A DNA stretch of 60,389 bases. Origin: Lysobacterales bacterium (GTDB taxonomy: Bacteria; Pseudomonadota; Gammaproteobacteria; Xanthomonadales; SZUA-38). This document shows positions 1 through 8,807 of this stretch, in pieces. The notes below the pieces were generated by a model that was not told the origin of the DNA, did no database searches, and worked only from the letters and a program-made list of their open reading frames with translations. The stretch's first letter is position 1; every line of letters starts with the position of its first letter. The stretch is from NCBI GenBank assembly GCA_028285525.1, contig JANQOZ010000059.1, positions 1 to 60,389 of the forward strand. The letters run 5' to 3'. Both the position numbers and the translations under genes were made by a program.

Positions 1-1
1 G

Positions 2-1867
2 CGGGCGGAGCTCGACCTGAGCGGCCGCGAGGTCGACATCAACCTGCTGGACTACTGGCTCGGGCGCGGTGCCGGACGCGGCAGCGCCGACAGCGCGCAG
101 CGGTTCGGCGAGGCCCGCACCGACCTTGAGGCTGTCACGTTCACCACCTGCCCGACGGGCGTCAGCGACTGGCAGATCAGCGCGGACCGCATGTCGCTGG
201 ACCACGAGGCCGGCCGCGGGACGGCTCGCGCGCTGACCTTGCGCTTCAAGTCGGTGCCGCTGCTTTATCTCCCCTACGCGGCGTTTCCGCTGGACGACCG
301 CCGCCAGTCGGGCTTTCTGCTGCCGGCGATCGGGGGTTCTAACGACGATGGGCTGGACGCCTCGATTCCCTACTACTTCAATCTGGCGCCGGAGCGCGAC
401 CTGACGCTGACGCCGCGGCTGATCACCGATCGGGGCCCGATGCTCATGGGTGAGTACCGCTACCTGGGGCAGCGGTCGCAGGGGGAGCTGGGGTTTGAGG
501 TGCTGCCGGACGATGATCGAACCGGGCAGCGGCGCAGCTACAGCTGGCTGCAGCACGCCGGCCGCCTCGGCGACCGGTGGTCGCTTTTCGTCGATCTCAA
601 CCACGTCTCGGACGATCGATACTTCGAGGATCTGGGCAACAGCCTGGCGGCCAACTCGCGCAGCTTCCTGCGCTCCCTCGCGCAGCTCAGCACCGCCGGC
701 CGCTACTGGAACGCCTCGCTGGCGGTTGACGACTACACCAGCGTGGACGATACGCTGGCCGCCACCGCCGAGCCCTATTCCCGGCTGCCGCGGCTCAACT
801 ATCAGCTCGACCTGCCGCTGGGCGCAACGCGACTGGAGGTGGATACCGAGCTGGTGGCCTTCGACCGGGATGTCGGTGACGAGGGTTGGCGGCTCGACCT
901 GATGCCCCGCGTTTCGCGCACGTTTGCCGGCGCTGCGTGGATGCTCGAACCTACCTTAAGCGTTCGCCATACGCAGTATCGGCTGGACAGTAGGGCCGGG
1001 GATCTGGACGACTCGCCGTCCCGCACCACGCCGATTGCAGAGCTCGACGGCAGGCTGTTTCTGGAGCGCAGCGGCGGACGCTTCACCCAGACGCTGGAGC
1101 CGCGCTTTTACCTTCTGTACGTACCCTTCGAGGAACAGGGCGAAATTCCGACCTTCGATACCCGCGATCTAACCTTCAGTTTTGGGCAGCTTTTCAGGTA
1201 TAACCGCTTTTCGGGCGCCGATCGCCAGGGTGACGCCAGCCAGCTGACCCTTGCGGTCACTACCCGGCTGCTGGACGGCGGCCGGGACGTGCTTGAGGCC
1301 AGCGTCGGTACCATCGTACATTTTCGCGATCGACGGGTTGGCTTGGCGGGTACTGCAACCGACGATCGGGACACCTCACCCCTGGTGGGTGAGCTGACCT
1401 GGCGGCCGAGCAACAACTGGCGGGTGGTGCTGGGGCTGCAGTACGAGCCCGAGCCGCTCGTCGGGAACGACCGGCTGCAGCAGCGGCAGCTCAGCGTCCG
1501 CTACCGCGGAGCCGAGGGCCGGCTGCTGAACTTTGCCTATCGGCAGCGGTCGCAGGTGGTAGACCAGGTAGACATCTCAGCCTGGTGGCCCCTCAACGAC
1601 CGCTGGGCGGTGCTGGGGCGGGCCAACTACTCCTTCCAGGACGAGGCGTTGCTGGAAGGGCTGGCGGGCTTCGAATATCAGAGCTGCTGCTGGGCGACGC
1701 GCCTGATGCTGCGGCGTTTTGTGAGGACTTTGGACGGCGACTATCGGAACGCCCTATATTTCGAACTGGAACTCAAAGGCCTGGGCTCCCTGGGTCGCGG
1801 CACCGGCAGGGTGCTGGAACAAGCTATTGCAGGTTATCGCTATGACAATGAACCGACCGCTTTCTAA
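2..1867 (+). CDS. lptD: LPS-assembly outer membrane protein LptD (5' truncated by window)
   Basis: This is the C-terminal part of LptD, the outer membrane beta-barrel that inserts lipopolysaccharide into the outer leaflet together with the lipoprotein LptE. The frame is open from base 2, so the gene begins upstream of the window. Visible hallmarks are a TTCP motif (Cys codon 149-151), an RFKSVPLLYLPY stretch, RQSGFLLP, many alternating barrel strands, and a Cys-Cys pair (1685-1690) near the C-terminus; the pairing of N-terminal Cys with this CC is the known disulfide-maturation feature of the family. It overlaps surA, in the usual lptD-surA-pdxA-rsmA-apaG order. Confidence 0.95.
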   Translation, partial: RAELDLSGREVDINLLDYWLGRGAGRGSADSAQRFGEARTDLEAVTFTTCPTGVSDWQISADRMSLDHEAGRGTARALTLRFKSVPLLYLPYAAFPLDDRRQSGFLLPAIGGSNDDGLDASIPYYFNLAPERDLTLTPRLITDRGPMLMGEYRYLGQRSQGELGFEVLPDDDRTGQRRSYSWLQHAGRLGDRWSLFVDLNHVSDDRYFEDLGNSLAANSRSFLRSLAQLSTAGRYWNASLAVDDYTSVDDTLAATAEPYSRLPRLNYQLDLPLGATRLEVDTELVAFDRDVGDEGWRLDLMPRVSRTFAGAAWMLEPTLSVRHTQYRLDSRAGDLDDSPSRTTPIAELDGRLFLERSGGRFTQTLEPRFYLLYVPFEEQGEIPTFDTRDLTFSFGQLFRYNRFSGADRQGDASQLTLAVTTRLLDGGRDVLEASVGTIVHFRDRRVGLAGTATDDRDTSPLVGELTWRPSNNWRVVLGLQYEPEPLVGNDRLQQRQLSVRYRGAEGRLLNFAYRQRSQVVDQVDISAWWPLNDRWAVLGRANYSFQDEALLEGLAGFEYQSCCWATRLMLRRFVRTLDGDYRNALYFELELKGLGSLGRGTGRVLEQAIAGYRYDNEPTAF

Positions 1868-3128
1868 CGCTTTGATATCGCTGCTCGCCGCCACCGGCCT
1901 GCTGGCCAGCCTCGGCGTCGGCGCTGAACCCCTGGAGCGCATCGTCGCTGTGGTCGAAGACGAGGTGATCGTTCGCACCGAGCTGGACCGCTCGGTCGCC
2001 AACGTGGTCAAACAGTTCAACGCTTCGGGTCAGCCCCTGCCGCCGCGCAGCACGCTGGAGCGGCAGATCCTGAGCCAGCTCGCGCTGATCAGGCTCAAGC
2101 TGCAGAACGCCCGGCAGACCGGCGTACGGGTCAGCGACCAGGAGGTGGACCAGGCGATTGCGCGGGTGGCCCAGCAGTCGGGCATCACCCAGGAACAGAT
2201 GCGCCGGACCATCGTTGCCGACGGCTTGAGCTGGCAGCGGTTTCGCGAGGACATGCGCGACGAGCTGATCACCCAGCAGCTGGAGCGCCGCGTCTCCAAC
2301 AGCCGGGTCAACATCACGGAAGGTGAGATCGATCTGTTCCTGGAGAATCAGGACGGACCGGAGGGTGAGTTCCGCCTGTCGCACATCCTGATCGGCCTGC
2401 CGGAGGGGGCATCCCCGACCCAGGTTCAGGAGGCGCGCGACAAGGCCGACACGCTGCACGGTGAGCTCGGGGAAGGCGCCGATTTCTCGACGCTCGCGAT
2501 CACCCACAGCGACGGGCCGCAAGCCCTGCAGGGCGGCGACCTGGGCTGGCGTCCGGCGAACCAGGTTCCGACCATGCTGGCTCAGGAGCTTGGGGCGATG
2601 CAGAAGGGTGATTACACCCGGCCGATCCGCGATGCCTCAGGGTTCCACCTGTTCAGGGTTGCGGACTATCGCGCTCAGACCATGAACATGGTGACCGAGA
2701 TCAAGGCCCGGCACATCATGGTTGAAACTTCGGAGCTGGTGACCCAGGAGGAGGCGCTGGATACCATCACCGACATCCACGAGCGGGTGACGGGCGGTGC
2801 CGACTTCTCGGAGCTGGCCCGGCAGTATTCGGACGACACCAGCTCCGCCAACCTCGGCGGCGACATGGGGTGGTTTGTACCTGGCACCTTCGGTGACCGG
2901 GTCCAGGGCGTGCTCGACTCGCTGGCCGACGGTGAAATCAGCCAGCCGTTTCAGTCGGTCGCCGGCTGGCACATTCTCCAGAAAGAGGGCGTCCGGGAGC
3001 AGGATCGAACGGTCGACATCCAGCGGGGTCAGGCCCGGGAGGCGCTGCGGCGCCTGAAGGCTGAGGAAGAGTTCCGCCTGTGGGAGCGCGAGCTCCGCGA
3101 CGAAGCCTACATCGAATACCGCATTTAG
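1842..3128 (+). CDS. surA: Periplasmic chaperone / peptidyl-prolyl isomerase SurA
   Basis: SurA escorts unfolded outer membrane proteins, including LptD, across the periplasm. The predicted protein (428 aa) has a signal peptide ending at about GVGA-28, an N-terminal chaperone domain, two consecutive parvulin domains (roughly residues 170-270 and 285-385; RLSHILIGLPEG and KARHIMVE mark their starts), and a short C-terminal helix. E. coli SurA is 428 aa. The frame also allows TTG at 1827, but ATG 1842 or 1848 gives a normal signal peptide. The gene starts inside lptD, so the two are probably translationally coupled. Confidence 0.95.
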   Translation: MTMNRPLSNALISLLAATGLLASLGVGAEPLERIVAVVEDEVIVRTELDRSVANVVKQFNASGQPLPPRSTLERQILSQLALIRLKLQNARQTGVRVSDQEVDQAIARVAQQSGITQEQMRRTIVADGLSWQRFREDMRDELITQQLERRVSNSRVNITEGEIDLFLENQDGPEGEFRLSHILIGLPEGASPTQVQEARDKADTLHGELGEGADFSTLAITHSDGPQALQGGDLGWRPANQVPTMLAQELGAMQKGDYTRPIRDASGFHLFRVADYRAQTMNMVTEIKARHIMVETSELVTQEEALDTITDIHERVTGGADFSELARQYSDDTSSANLGGDMGWFVPGTFGDRVQGVLDSLADGEISQPFQSVAGWHILQKEGVREQDRTVDIQRGQAREALRRLKAEEEFRLWERELRDEAYIEYRI

Positions 3129-3137
3129 GCGGATAAC

Positions 3138-4091
3138 GTGAAACCCATAGCGGTCACCGTCGGTGACCCGGCCGGCATCGGGCCCGAACTGTGTGTGCGG
3201 TTGGCGGAAGGCAGCGTCGACCTGCCGCTCGTGTTTGTCGGCAGCGGCGCTGCGCTCCAGGAGGCCGCTGACAGTCTCGGCCGCCCCCTTCAGCTGACGC
3301 CCTACCAGGCGGGTCAAGCCGCCGCGCGGCAGCTGCTCGACGTTCCGACGGCGGCACCGGTCCAGCCGGGCACCCTCAACGCCCGCAACTCGCCTGCGGT
3401 GGTCGAAATGCTCGAGCGCGCTTTTGACGGCTGCGCCGCCGGCGAGTTTGCCGCGATGGTCACCTGCCCGGTGCACAAGGGGGTGATTAACGACGCGGGC
3501 ATCGCGTTTACCGGCCACACCGAGTTTCTCGCCCAGCGTTCGAACACCCGACGGGTGGTGATGCTGCTCGCGGCGGGTGAGCTACGGGTGGCGCTCGCCA
3601 CAACCCACCTGCCGCTGTCCCGGGTCTCCGAAGCAATCGACCGCTCGATGCTGAGCGAGACCCTGAAGATCATTGAACAAGGACTTAAACAGCGGTTCGG
3701 CATCGCCAAACCGGCCATCGCGGTTTGCGGCCTGAATCCCCACGCCGGCGAGGGCGGGCACCTGGGGAGCGAGGAGCGCGACATCATCACGCCGACCGTC
3801 GATTCGCTGCGCGCTGCGGGAATGCGCCTCACCGGACCGCTGCCAGCGGACACCGCCTTTACGCCACGGGTTCTCGAGCAGCACGACGTGGTGCTGGCGA
3901 TGTATCACGACCAGGGGTTGCCGGTGCTGAAATATGTGGGCTTTGGGGGCGCGGTGAACGTGACTCTCGGCCTGCCGGTGGTGCGGACATCGGTGGATCA
4001 CGGCACGGCGCTCGACATTGCCGGCCGGGGCATCGCGGATCCCGGAAGCCTCGAGGCCGCGCTCGCCACGGCCGTGACCATGGCGAGCTGA
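3138..4091 (+). CDS. pdxA: 4-hydroxythreonine-4-phosphate dehydrogenase PdxA
   Basis: PdxA oxidises 4-phosphohydroxy-L-threonine in DXP-dependent pyridoxal phosphate synthesis in the cytoplasm. The 317-aa protein has the family length and opens with VTVGDPAGIGPE. It contains CPVHKG followed by GHTEFLA, a GLNPHAGEGGHLG segment and MYHDQGLPVLK, which supply the metal-binding histidines and substrate contacts. The start is GTG at 3138, nine bases after surA. Its stop codon overlaps the rsmA start (TGATG at 4089-4093). Confidence 0.95.
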   Translation: MKPIAVTVGDPAGIGPELCVRLAEGSVDLPLVFVGSGAALQEAADSLGRPLQLTPYQAGQAAARQLLDVPTAAPVQPGTLNARNSPAVVEMLERAFDGCAAGEFAAMVTCPVHKGVINDAGIAFTGHTEFLAQRSNTRRVVMLLAAGELRVALATTHLPLSRVSEAIDRSMLSETLKIIEQGLKQRFGIAKPAIAVCGLNPHAGEGGHLGSEERDIITPTVDSLRAAGMRLTGPLPADTAFTPRVLEQHDVVLAMYHDQGLPVLKYVGFGGAVNVTLGLPVVRTSVDHGTALDIAGRGIADPGSLEAALATAVTMAS

Positions 4092-4855
4092 TGCGGGCCC
4101 GGCGCCGCTTCGGCCAGAACTTCCTCCACGACCCGAACGTCATCGACAAGATCGTGGGCGCAATCGCCCCGGAGGCCGATCAGCAGCTGCTCGAGATCGG
4201 GCCCGGACACGGCGCCATCAGCCGGCCGATCATGGCCGCGGGCGCCCGGCTCACGGTGTTGGAAATCGATCGGGACCTCGTGGCCGAGCTATCGTCGGAT
4301 CCGGCCTTTAGCGATGCCCGAATCGTTGAGGGTGACGCGCTGAACGTGCGCTTTGCGGAGCTCGGGCAGGGTCCCTACCGGGTGGTCGGAAACCTGCCTT
4401 ACAACATATCGAGCCCGCTGCTGTTTCACTGCCTGGCCCAGCTCGACCAGATGCGGGATGCACATTTTCTACTTCAGCTCGAGGTGGTGCAGCGGATGGC
4501 CGCTGAGCCGGGCAGCCGGGTCTACGGTCGACTGAGCGTCATGTTGCAGTATCATTGCCGGGTGCGCAGTTTATTCACGGTGGCCCCCGGCGCGTTCGTG
4601 CCGGCGCCCAAGGTTCATTCCGCGTTGGTCCGGCTGACGCCCCACGACGAGCTGCCGGCGCGCGCGCGGAGCTACGAGGTGTTTTCCCGCATCGTCAGCA
4701 GCGCTTTTGCCCAGCGACGCAAGCAGCTGGGAAATTCGCTGCGGTCCCATCTTGCCGGCTCAGAGCTCCTGGCGATGGGTATCGACCCGACGCTGCGACC
4801 GGAGCAGCTGGCGCCCGAAGACTTTGTCACGATCGCCAATGCGGTAGCGCCATGA
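4091..4855 (+). CDS. rsmA: 16S rRNA dimethyladenosine transferase RsmA (KsgA)
   Basis: RsmA dimethylates the two adjacent adenosines in the 3' terminal hairpin of 16S rRNA during 30S maturation. The 254-aa protein starts MRARRRFGQNFL, typical of the family. It has the SAM-binding motif LEIGPGHGAIS, the acidic motif LEIDRD, and the catalytic NLPYNIS. The C-terminal part contains AFVPAPKVHSALVRL and AFAQRRKQLGNSL, both conserved. The ATG overlaps the pdxA stop and the TGA overlaps the apaG start by four bases (ATGA), so pdxA-rsmA-apaG look co-translated. Confidence 0.96.
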   Translation: MRARRRFGQNFLHDPNVIDKIVGAIAPEADQQLLEIGPGHGAISRPIMAAGARLTVLEIDRDLVAELSSDPAFSDARIVEGDALNVRFAELGQGPYRVVGNLPYNISSPLLFHCLAQLDQMRDAHFLLQLEVVQRMAAEPGSRVYGRLSVMLQYHCRVRSLFTVAPGAFVPAPKVHSALVRLTPHDELPARARSYEVFSRIVSSAFAQRRKQLGNSLRSHLAGSELLAMGIDPTLRPEQLAPEDFVTIANAVAP

Positions 4856-5226
4856 ACGAAACCGACCTGAAGGTCAGCGCCAAGCCGCTTTATCTGGCAG
4901 ACCAGTCGGACCCTGATGCCGAACGCTACGTCTTTTCCTATCAGATCGAAGTGGCCAACCAGAGCCATATGCGGGTGCAGCTGATGTCCCGCTACTGGCT
5001 GATCACCCACGGTTCCGGCCGGGTTGAGGAGGTGGTAGGTGAGGGCGTGGTCGGCCAGCAGCCGGTGATCGAGGCGGGCGGCGCCTTCCGCTACTCGAGC
5101 GGTGCGATCTTGGAGTCGCCGGTCGGGACGATGGAAGGTCACTATGTGCTGGTTGACGATGCGGGTCGGGAGTTCCAGCTGACGATCCCCCGGTTCCGGC
5201 TCTGTATGCCCGGCATCCTGCACTAA
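4852..5226 (+). CDS. apaG: ApaG protein (Co2+/Mg2+ efflux-associated, DUF525)
   Basis: A 124-aa single-domain ApaG of immunoglobulin/fibronectin-III-like fold; the molecular function is not settled. Diagnostic stretches are YVFSYQIEVANQS, QLMSRYWLITH, VVGEGVVGQQPVI and GTMEGHY. It is the last gene of the lptD-surA-pdxA-rsmA-apaG run. In E. coli apaH follows, but here a terminator and two convergent genes come next, so apaH is not at this locus. Confidence 0.95.
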   Translation: MNETDLKVSAKPLYLADQSDPDAERYVFSYQIEVANQSHMRVQLMSRYWLITHGSGRVEEVVGEGVVGQQPVIEAGGAFRYSSGAILESPVGTMEGHYVLVDDAGREFQLTIPRFRLCMPGILH

Positions 5227-5235
5227 CCGGTCGTC

Positions 5236-5260
5236 AAAAAAAGCCATCGATGGCTTTTTT
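5236..5260. terminator. Bidirectional intrinsic terminator between apaG and DUF4124 gene
   Basis: A perfect palindrome GCCATCGATGGC (5243-5254) is flanked by an A-run on the left (5236-5242) and a T-run on the right (5255-5260). It can therefore terminate transcription from both sides. It lies in the gap between apaG (plus strand) and the minus-strand gene ending at 5268. Confidence 0.85.
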
Positions 5261-5267
5261 ACAGCGA

Positions 5268-5546
5268 CTAATTCCCGTTTGAGGGCATCACGTTGACGTC
5301 GTTGCGGATTTCAACCCGTTCGAACTCGACGCCGTCCGCCGGTTTCTGATCGCTCACCACCCACTCCCCGCGCTCGTCTTTCCAGCGGTACAGGGCAACC
5401 TTCGACTTCGGCGCGATCGGCAGGCTTTCGGTCACCCAATCCGGCCGCTGCTGCGGCTGGTAGTACCAGAAGCCCGCCATCGCGACGCCGCCCAGGAGCA
5501 GCAGCAGCATGATGGGTTTGGCGACGCTGCGCCGGCGACGTCTCAC
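5268..5546 (-). CDS. Small membrane-anchored DUF4124-like protein
   Basis: A 92-aa protein starting with an Arg-rich segment (MRRRRRS) and one hydrophobic helix (about residues 12-28), so probably anchored in the inner membrane with its C-terminal part in the periplasm. The segment VALYRWKDERGEWVVSDQKP has the W-x-D-x-x-G-x-x-x-x-S-D-x-P pattern of DUF4124. The start is GTG at 5546, overlapping the upstream stop (GTGA), so it is coupled to the neighbouring DUF4124 gene. No function is known. Confidence 0.75.
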   Translation of the reverse strand: MRRRRRSVAKPIMLLLLLGGVAMAGFWYYQPQQRPDWVTESLPIAPKSKVALYRWKDERGEWVVSDQKPADGVEFERVEIRNDVNVMPSNGN

Positions 5547-6037
5547 GAGTCGCAGTGCTCCGCGACAAGGTCGCGCGCCTCGGTAAGCAGCTCCTCGCGT
5601 TCCTCATCGAGCAGGTAGGTTCGACTGCCGTCCTCCTCAACGCGGAAGACGCGCGGTCGTGGCTCGATCTGCGCGATCATGTTGCGGCCTTTCTGGCACT
5701 GAATTCGGCGGTTTTCTTCCTCGATGGCGCTGTTGTCAGGTTGGTCTGACTCGGCATAGAGCTCGCCCTGGGACGCGGAGGCGCTCGTGGAATCATTGCT
5801 GGGCGGGGCCGGCGGGGCTTTCCGCAGCTTGACACGCTCCGCCTGACTGCCCGGCGGTGGTGTTGAGGTGAAGTGGACCGTGCCGTTTTCGTCGGTCCAC
5901 TTGTAAACGCGCTCTGCCGCCTGCGCCCCGAAACTGCTGCCCAAAGTCAGAGTCAGAGCCAGCGCGAGGGCTGGAGCAAGACCCACTAACCACCTGCGGT
6001 GGAATTTCCGGCCGATCTGTCGCGTTTTTGCGTTCAT
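5543..6037 (-). CDS. Exported DUF4124 domain protein
   Basis: A 164-aa protein with a long n-region and a signal peptide ending near AQA-40. A DUF4124 motif follows directly (RVYKWTDENGTVHFTSTPP), then a low-complexity Ser/Pro/Gln linker and a C-terminal segment with CQKGRNM and EEREELLTEARDLV. GTG at 6046 is possible, but ATG 6037 is preceded by AAAAGG at a good distance and is preferred. It forms a two-gene unit with the downstream DUF4124 gene and is transcribed away from pssA. The role is unknown; the family is periplasmic and common in proteobacteria. Confidence 0.8.
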   Translation of the reverse strand: MNAKTRQIGRKFHRRWLVGLAPALALALTLTLGSSFGAQAAERVYKWTDENGTVHFTSTPPPGSQAERVKLRKAPPAPPSNDSTSASASQGELYAESDQPDNSAIEEENRRIQCQKGRNMIAQIEPRPRVFRVEEDGSRTYLLDEEREELLTEARDLVAEHCDS

Positions 6038-6182
6038 AGCGCGCACCTTTTGCTACCGATACCCGCATTATGCGCCTCAGTTTCCGGGTAAAAAAGCCTG
6101 CCCATCGGCGGTTTGCGGCCTTAAGTCAGCGAACGCTGCTAAAATAGCGGGTTCTGAGCGCTGCCGTGAATTCCCCAAGACA
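6038..6182. promoter_or_regulatory. Divergent intergenic region, DUF4124 gene / pssA
   Basis: The 145-bp spacer must hold the start signals for the leftward DUF4124 pair and the rightward pssA operon. A GCTAAAAT sequence (6138-6145) resembles an extended -10 box for pssA. No good -35 is seen at 16-18 bp; TTGCGG at 6113 is 21 bp away. The same GCTAAAAT occurs in front of lptF. Only a weak call is possible. Confidence 0.3.
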
Positions 6183-7127
6183 GTGAGCGACCCGCAAAGC
6201 CAGCCCGCCTCAGGCGGCCCAGACAACGGGGTGGGTAAACCCCACCGCGGCATCTATCTGCTGCCCAATCTCCTGACCACGGGCGCCCTGTTTGCCGGTT
6301 TCTACGCGATTGTGGCGGCCATGAACGGCCGGTTTGGCGACGCCTGCGAAGCGCTGATCATCGCTGCTGTGCTCGACGGCCTGGACGGCCGTATTGCGCG
6401 GCTCACCAATACGCAGTCGGAGTTTGGCGTGCAGTATGACAGCATGTCCGACCTGGTGTGCTTCGGGCTCGCGCCGGCGCTGCTGGTTTATCTGTGGTCG
6501 CTGGCGGCAATGGCCGAGTGGGGTGCACTCTGGGCTAAGGTGGGTTGGCTCGTCTCGTTCCTGTTTGCCGCCTGTGCCGCTCTGCGCCTGGCGCGCTTCA
6601 ACGCGCAGGCGGGAGTGGCCGACAAGCGCTTCTTCCAGGGGATTGCATCCCCCGCGGCCGCTGCCCTGCTGGTCACCGGGGTCTGGATCTGTGAAAGCGA
6701 AGGTGTGACCGGCGCCGACCTGCAGGCGCCAACCCTGATTGTAACGCTCGCCGCCGCGCTGCTGATGGTGAGCAACGTGCGTTACTACAGCTTCAAGTCC
6801 TGGCCTGCAAGGGTCCCGTTTCTGTGGATCTTTGTGGTGGTGATAATGCTGGTGCTGCTGGCCCTGGATCCGCCGAAGCTTCTTTTCACCATGGCCTACC
6901 TCTATGCGGCCTCCGGCCCGGTGCTGACGCTGAAAGGCCGCTCCCGACGTAAACGACTTCGCCACATGATCCGGCAGCGACGCGAACGGGAGCGCGAGCA
7001 ACCCGACGCTGGTGCCGAGGGGTCGGCAACTCCGCTGCAGGCCCGACGGCGCGATCGCGCCGCCAACGATGATTCGCTCGGCGCCGGGGATCGCGACGCG
7101 GCGGCCGGCGGTGACGGCCGTGAGTGA
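6183..7127 (+). CDS. pssA: CDP-diacylglycerol--serine O-phosphatidyltransferase
   Basis: An inner membrane enzyme that makes phosphatidylserine, the precursor of phosphatidylethanolamine. The 314-aa protein contains the complete CDP-alcohol phosphotransferase signature DGRIAR-x8-G-x3-D-x3-D (DGLDGRIARL ... EFGVQYDSMSD), starting near residue 63, within a set of hydrophobic helices. The start is GTG at 6183. After the last helix there is an unusual tail of about 65 residues, first Arg-rich and then Asp/Ala/Gly-rich. The gene overlaps the next frame, so it heads the operon that continues into the phosphatase/kinase/STAS and lipid-transport genes. Confidence 0.9.
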   Translation: MSDPQSQPASGGPDNGVGKPHRGIYLLPNLLTTGALFAGFYAIVAAMNGRFGDACEALIIAAVLDGLDGRIARLTNTQSEFGVQYDSMSDLVCFGLAPALLVYLWSLAAMAEWGALWAKVGWLVSFLFAACAALRLARFNAQAGVADKRFFQGIASPAAAALLVTGVWICESEGVTGADLQAPTLIVTLAAALLMVSNVRYYSFKSWPARVPFLWIFVVVIMLVLLALDPPKLLFTMAYLYAASGPVLTLKGRSRRKRLRHMIRQRREREREQPDAGAEGSATPLQARRRDRAANDDSLGAGDRDAAAGGDGRE

Positions 7128-8382
7128 AGCGATCAGCCGGGCGCTGGACGAGGCGCCGGTGCGGGCGCTGTCCGATCTGGACCTGCTGGTAGAGCTGGGG
7201 CAGGAGTTCGCGCAGTCCATCGATATTGCTGCGACCCTCGACCGGGCCGTCGAGCGCATCTCGGGCTACATGAATGCCGAGGCCGCCTCAGTGTTTCTGG
7301 TGGACACGCAATCGGGCGATCTCGAATGCCGCGCCTGCGCCGGTCCCGTGGACGTCACGGGGCTGCGCATCAATATGGGTCAGGGCATCGTGGGTCGCGC
7401 GGCCAAGGAAAACATGTGCCAGCTGGTGCGGGACGTCAGCCAGGATCCGGACTTCGCCGGCAACGTCGACGCCAGAACCGGCTTTCGGACCCGCTCGATT
7501 CTGTGCACCCCGCTGCGGACGTCGGGCGGGGTCATCGGTGTGCTGCAGGTGCTCAACAAGCTCGACGGCGGCCTGTTCGGCGACCACGACCAGGAGACCC
7601 TGCGGGTGCTGGCCTCGCCGACCGCGCTGGCGATCAACAATGCCCGGCTGGCGTCGAATCTACTCGAGCAAAAGCGCATCAAAAAGGAGCTGTTTATGGC
7701 CCGCCGGCTGCAGCGCTCGCTGCTGCCGCGACGACGGCCGGCCCCTTTTCCGGTTCAGGGGATCAACCTCCCGGCGCGGGAGGTGTCCGGCGACTTCTTC
7801 GACTTTTTTGAGCTGCCGGACGGCCGCATCGGCTTTGCGGTGGGCGACGTCTCGGGCAAAGGCATGAACGCTGCGCTGCTGATGGTGCGCACGACCAGCC
7901 TGCTTCGCTGGATCGGCAAGGCCGGTCAGGCGCCGGGACAGTGGCTGGCGCAGGTCAACAACGAGCTGCTGTCCACGGTCAGCGACGGCATGTTCATCTG
8001 TGCTGCGGCGGGTTACCTCGATCCGAGTGAACGCACCCTGACCTGGTCAAACGCGGGCTTCCCGCCGCCGATCCTGCACACGGCTGACGGCGGCCAGCAG
8101 ACCTTCCCTGCCGGTGCGCCGCCGCTCGCGATTATCCCGCAGTCGGGCTACGCCAATGAGCAGGTGTCGCTCGACGACGGAACCATGTTTTTCTACTCCG
8201 ACGGCGTCACCGAGGCCCGCGGGGACGACGGCAATATGCTTGAAGAAGCCGGGCTCAAGGCGCTGATCGCGTCGCAGGCGCATGGTCCGGCCAAGTCTCG
8301 CCTGGGCAGGATCGTCGGCCAGCTTCGCCAGCGGCAGCTGAACGACGACACCACGCTGCTTGTGGTCGACGGCGGCGGCTGA
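7120..8382 (+). CDS. GAF-domain PP2C-type serine phosphatase (RsbU/SpoIIE-like)
   Basis: A soluble 420-aa protein. An N-terminal GAF sensor domain (about residues 22-185) includes INMGQGIVGRAA and RSILCTPL. A short coiled linker (LLEQKRIKKELFMARRLQRSLLP) leads to a PP2C/SpoIIE phosphatase domain (about 215-417). Metal-binding motifs are VSGDFFDFF, GDVSGKGMNAALLM, FYSDGVTEARGDDG and NDDTTLLV. The family dephosphorylates STAS antagonists, and one is encoded two genes downstream. GTG 7120 overlaps the pssA stop; GTG 7111 is also possible. The signal sensed by GAF is unknown. Confidence 0.88.
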   Translation: MSEAISRALDEAPVRALSDLDLLVELGQEFAQSIDIAATLDRAVERISGYMNAEAASVFLVDTQSGDLECRACAGPVDVTGLRINMGQGIVGRAAKENMCQLVRDVSQDPDFAGNVDARTGFRTRSILCTPLRTSGGVIGVLQVLNKLDGGLFGDHDQETLRVLASPTALAINNARLASNLLEQKRIKKELFMARRLQRSLLPRRRPAPFPVQGINLPAREVSGDFFDFFELPDGRIGFAVGDVSGKGMNAALLMVRTTSLLRWIGKAGQAPGQWLAQVNNELLSTVSDGMFICAAAGYLDPSERTLTWSNAGFPPPILHTADGGQQTFPAGAPPLAIIPQSGYANEQVSLDDGTMFFYSDGVTEARGDDGNMLEEAGLKALIASQAHGPAKSRLGRIVGQLRQRQLNDDTTLLVVDGGG

Positions 8383-8384
8383 TC

Positions 8385-8807
8385 ATGGATACGCTGCTCG
8401 ATCTGACGTTTCATTCCTGCCCGACGCGCCTCAAGGACGTGCGCCGGGCGGTGGCGGAAGTTGCGGAGGGCTCAGGTTGCTCCGATTCGCAGGTTCACAA
8501 GCTCAAGCTGGTGATCGACGAAGCGGTCAGCAACATCATCCGCCACGGCTATGGGGGCCAGAAGGATGGCGAAATCCGCCTGCGCGTAACCCGCCAAAGG
8601 GACAAGCTGGCGTTCCACCTCCGGGACAACGCCCCGCCGGTCGACCCAGCTTGCATCAAACCCAGGGATTTGAGTGAATGTCGGCCGGGTGGGCTGGGGA
8701 TCAATTTCATCGACTCCGTGATGGACGAATGGTCCTTCAGCTGTCCCACCGATGGGTCCGGCAACGTTTTGAAAATGACGAAAACCATTGAGCGAGAGCC
8801 GTCATGA
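8385..8807 (+). CDS. RsbW-like anti-sigma/STAS serine kinase (HATPase_c)
   Basis: A 140-aa single-domain GHKL kinase of the RsbW/SpoIIAB type. The N-box is LVIDEAVSNIIRHGYGG (E46 and N50), the G1-like segment is HLRDNAPPVDP, and the G2 loop is RPGGLGINFIDSVMDEW. Such kinases phosphorylate a serine on a cognate STAS protein and can bind another partner, classically a sigma factor. It begins two bases after the phosphatase stop and overlaps the STAS gene by four bases, so a stoichiometric three-component switch is likely. No sigma factor gene is present in this window. Confidence 0.88.
   Translation: MDTLLDLTFHSCPTRLKDVRRAVAEVAEGSGCSDSQVHKLKLVIDEAVSNIIRHGYGGQKDGEIRLRVTRQRDKLAFHLRDNAPPVDPACIKPRDLSECRPGGLGINFIDSVMDEWSFSCPTDGSGNVLKMTKTIEREPS

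Noticed and set aside
2637..3518. Long antisense frames over surA-pdxA and over many other genes, including purL and gspE
   Set aside because: They mirror GC-rich codon bias of the real genes on the other strand and contain no domain patterns.
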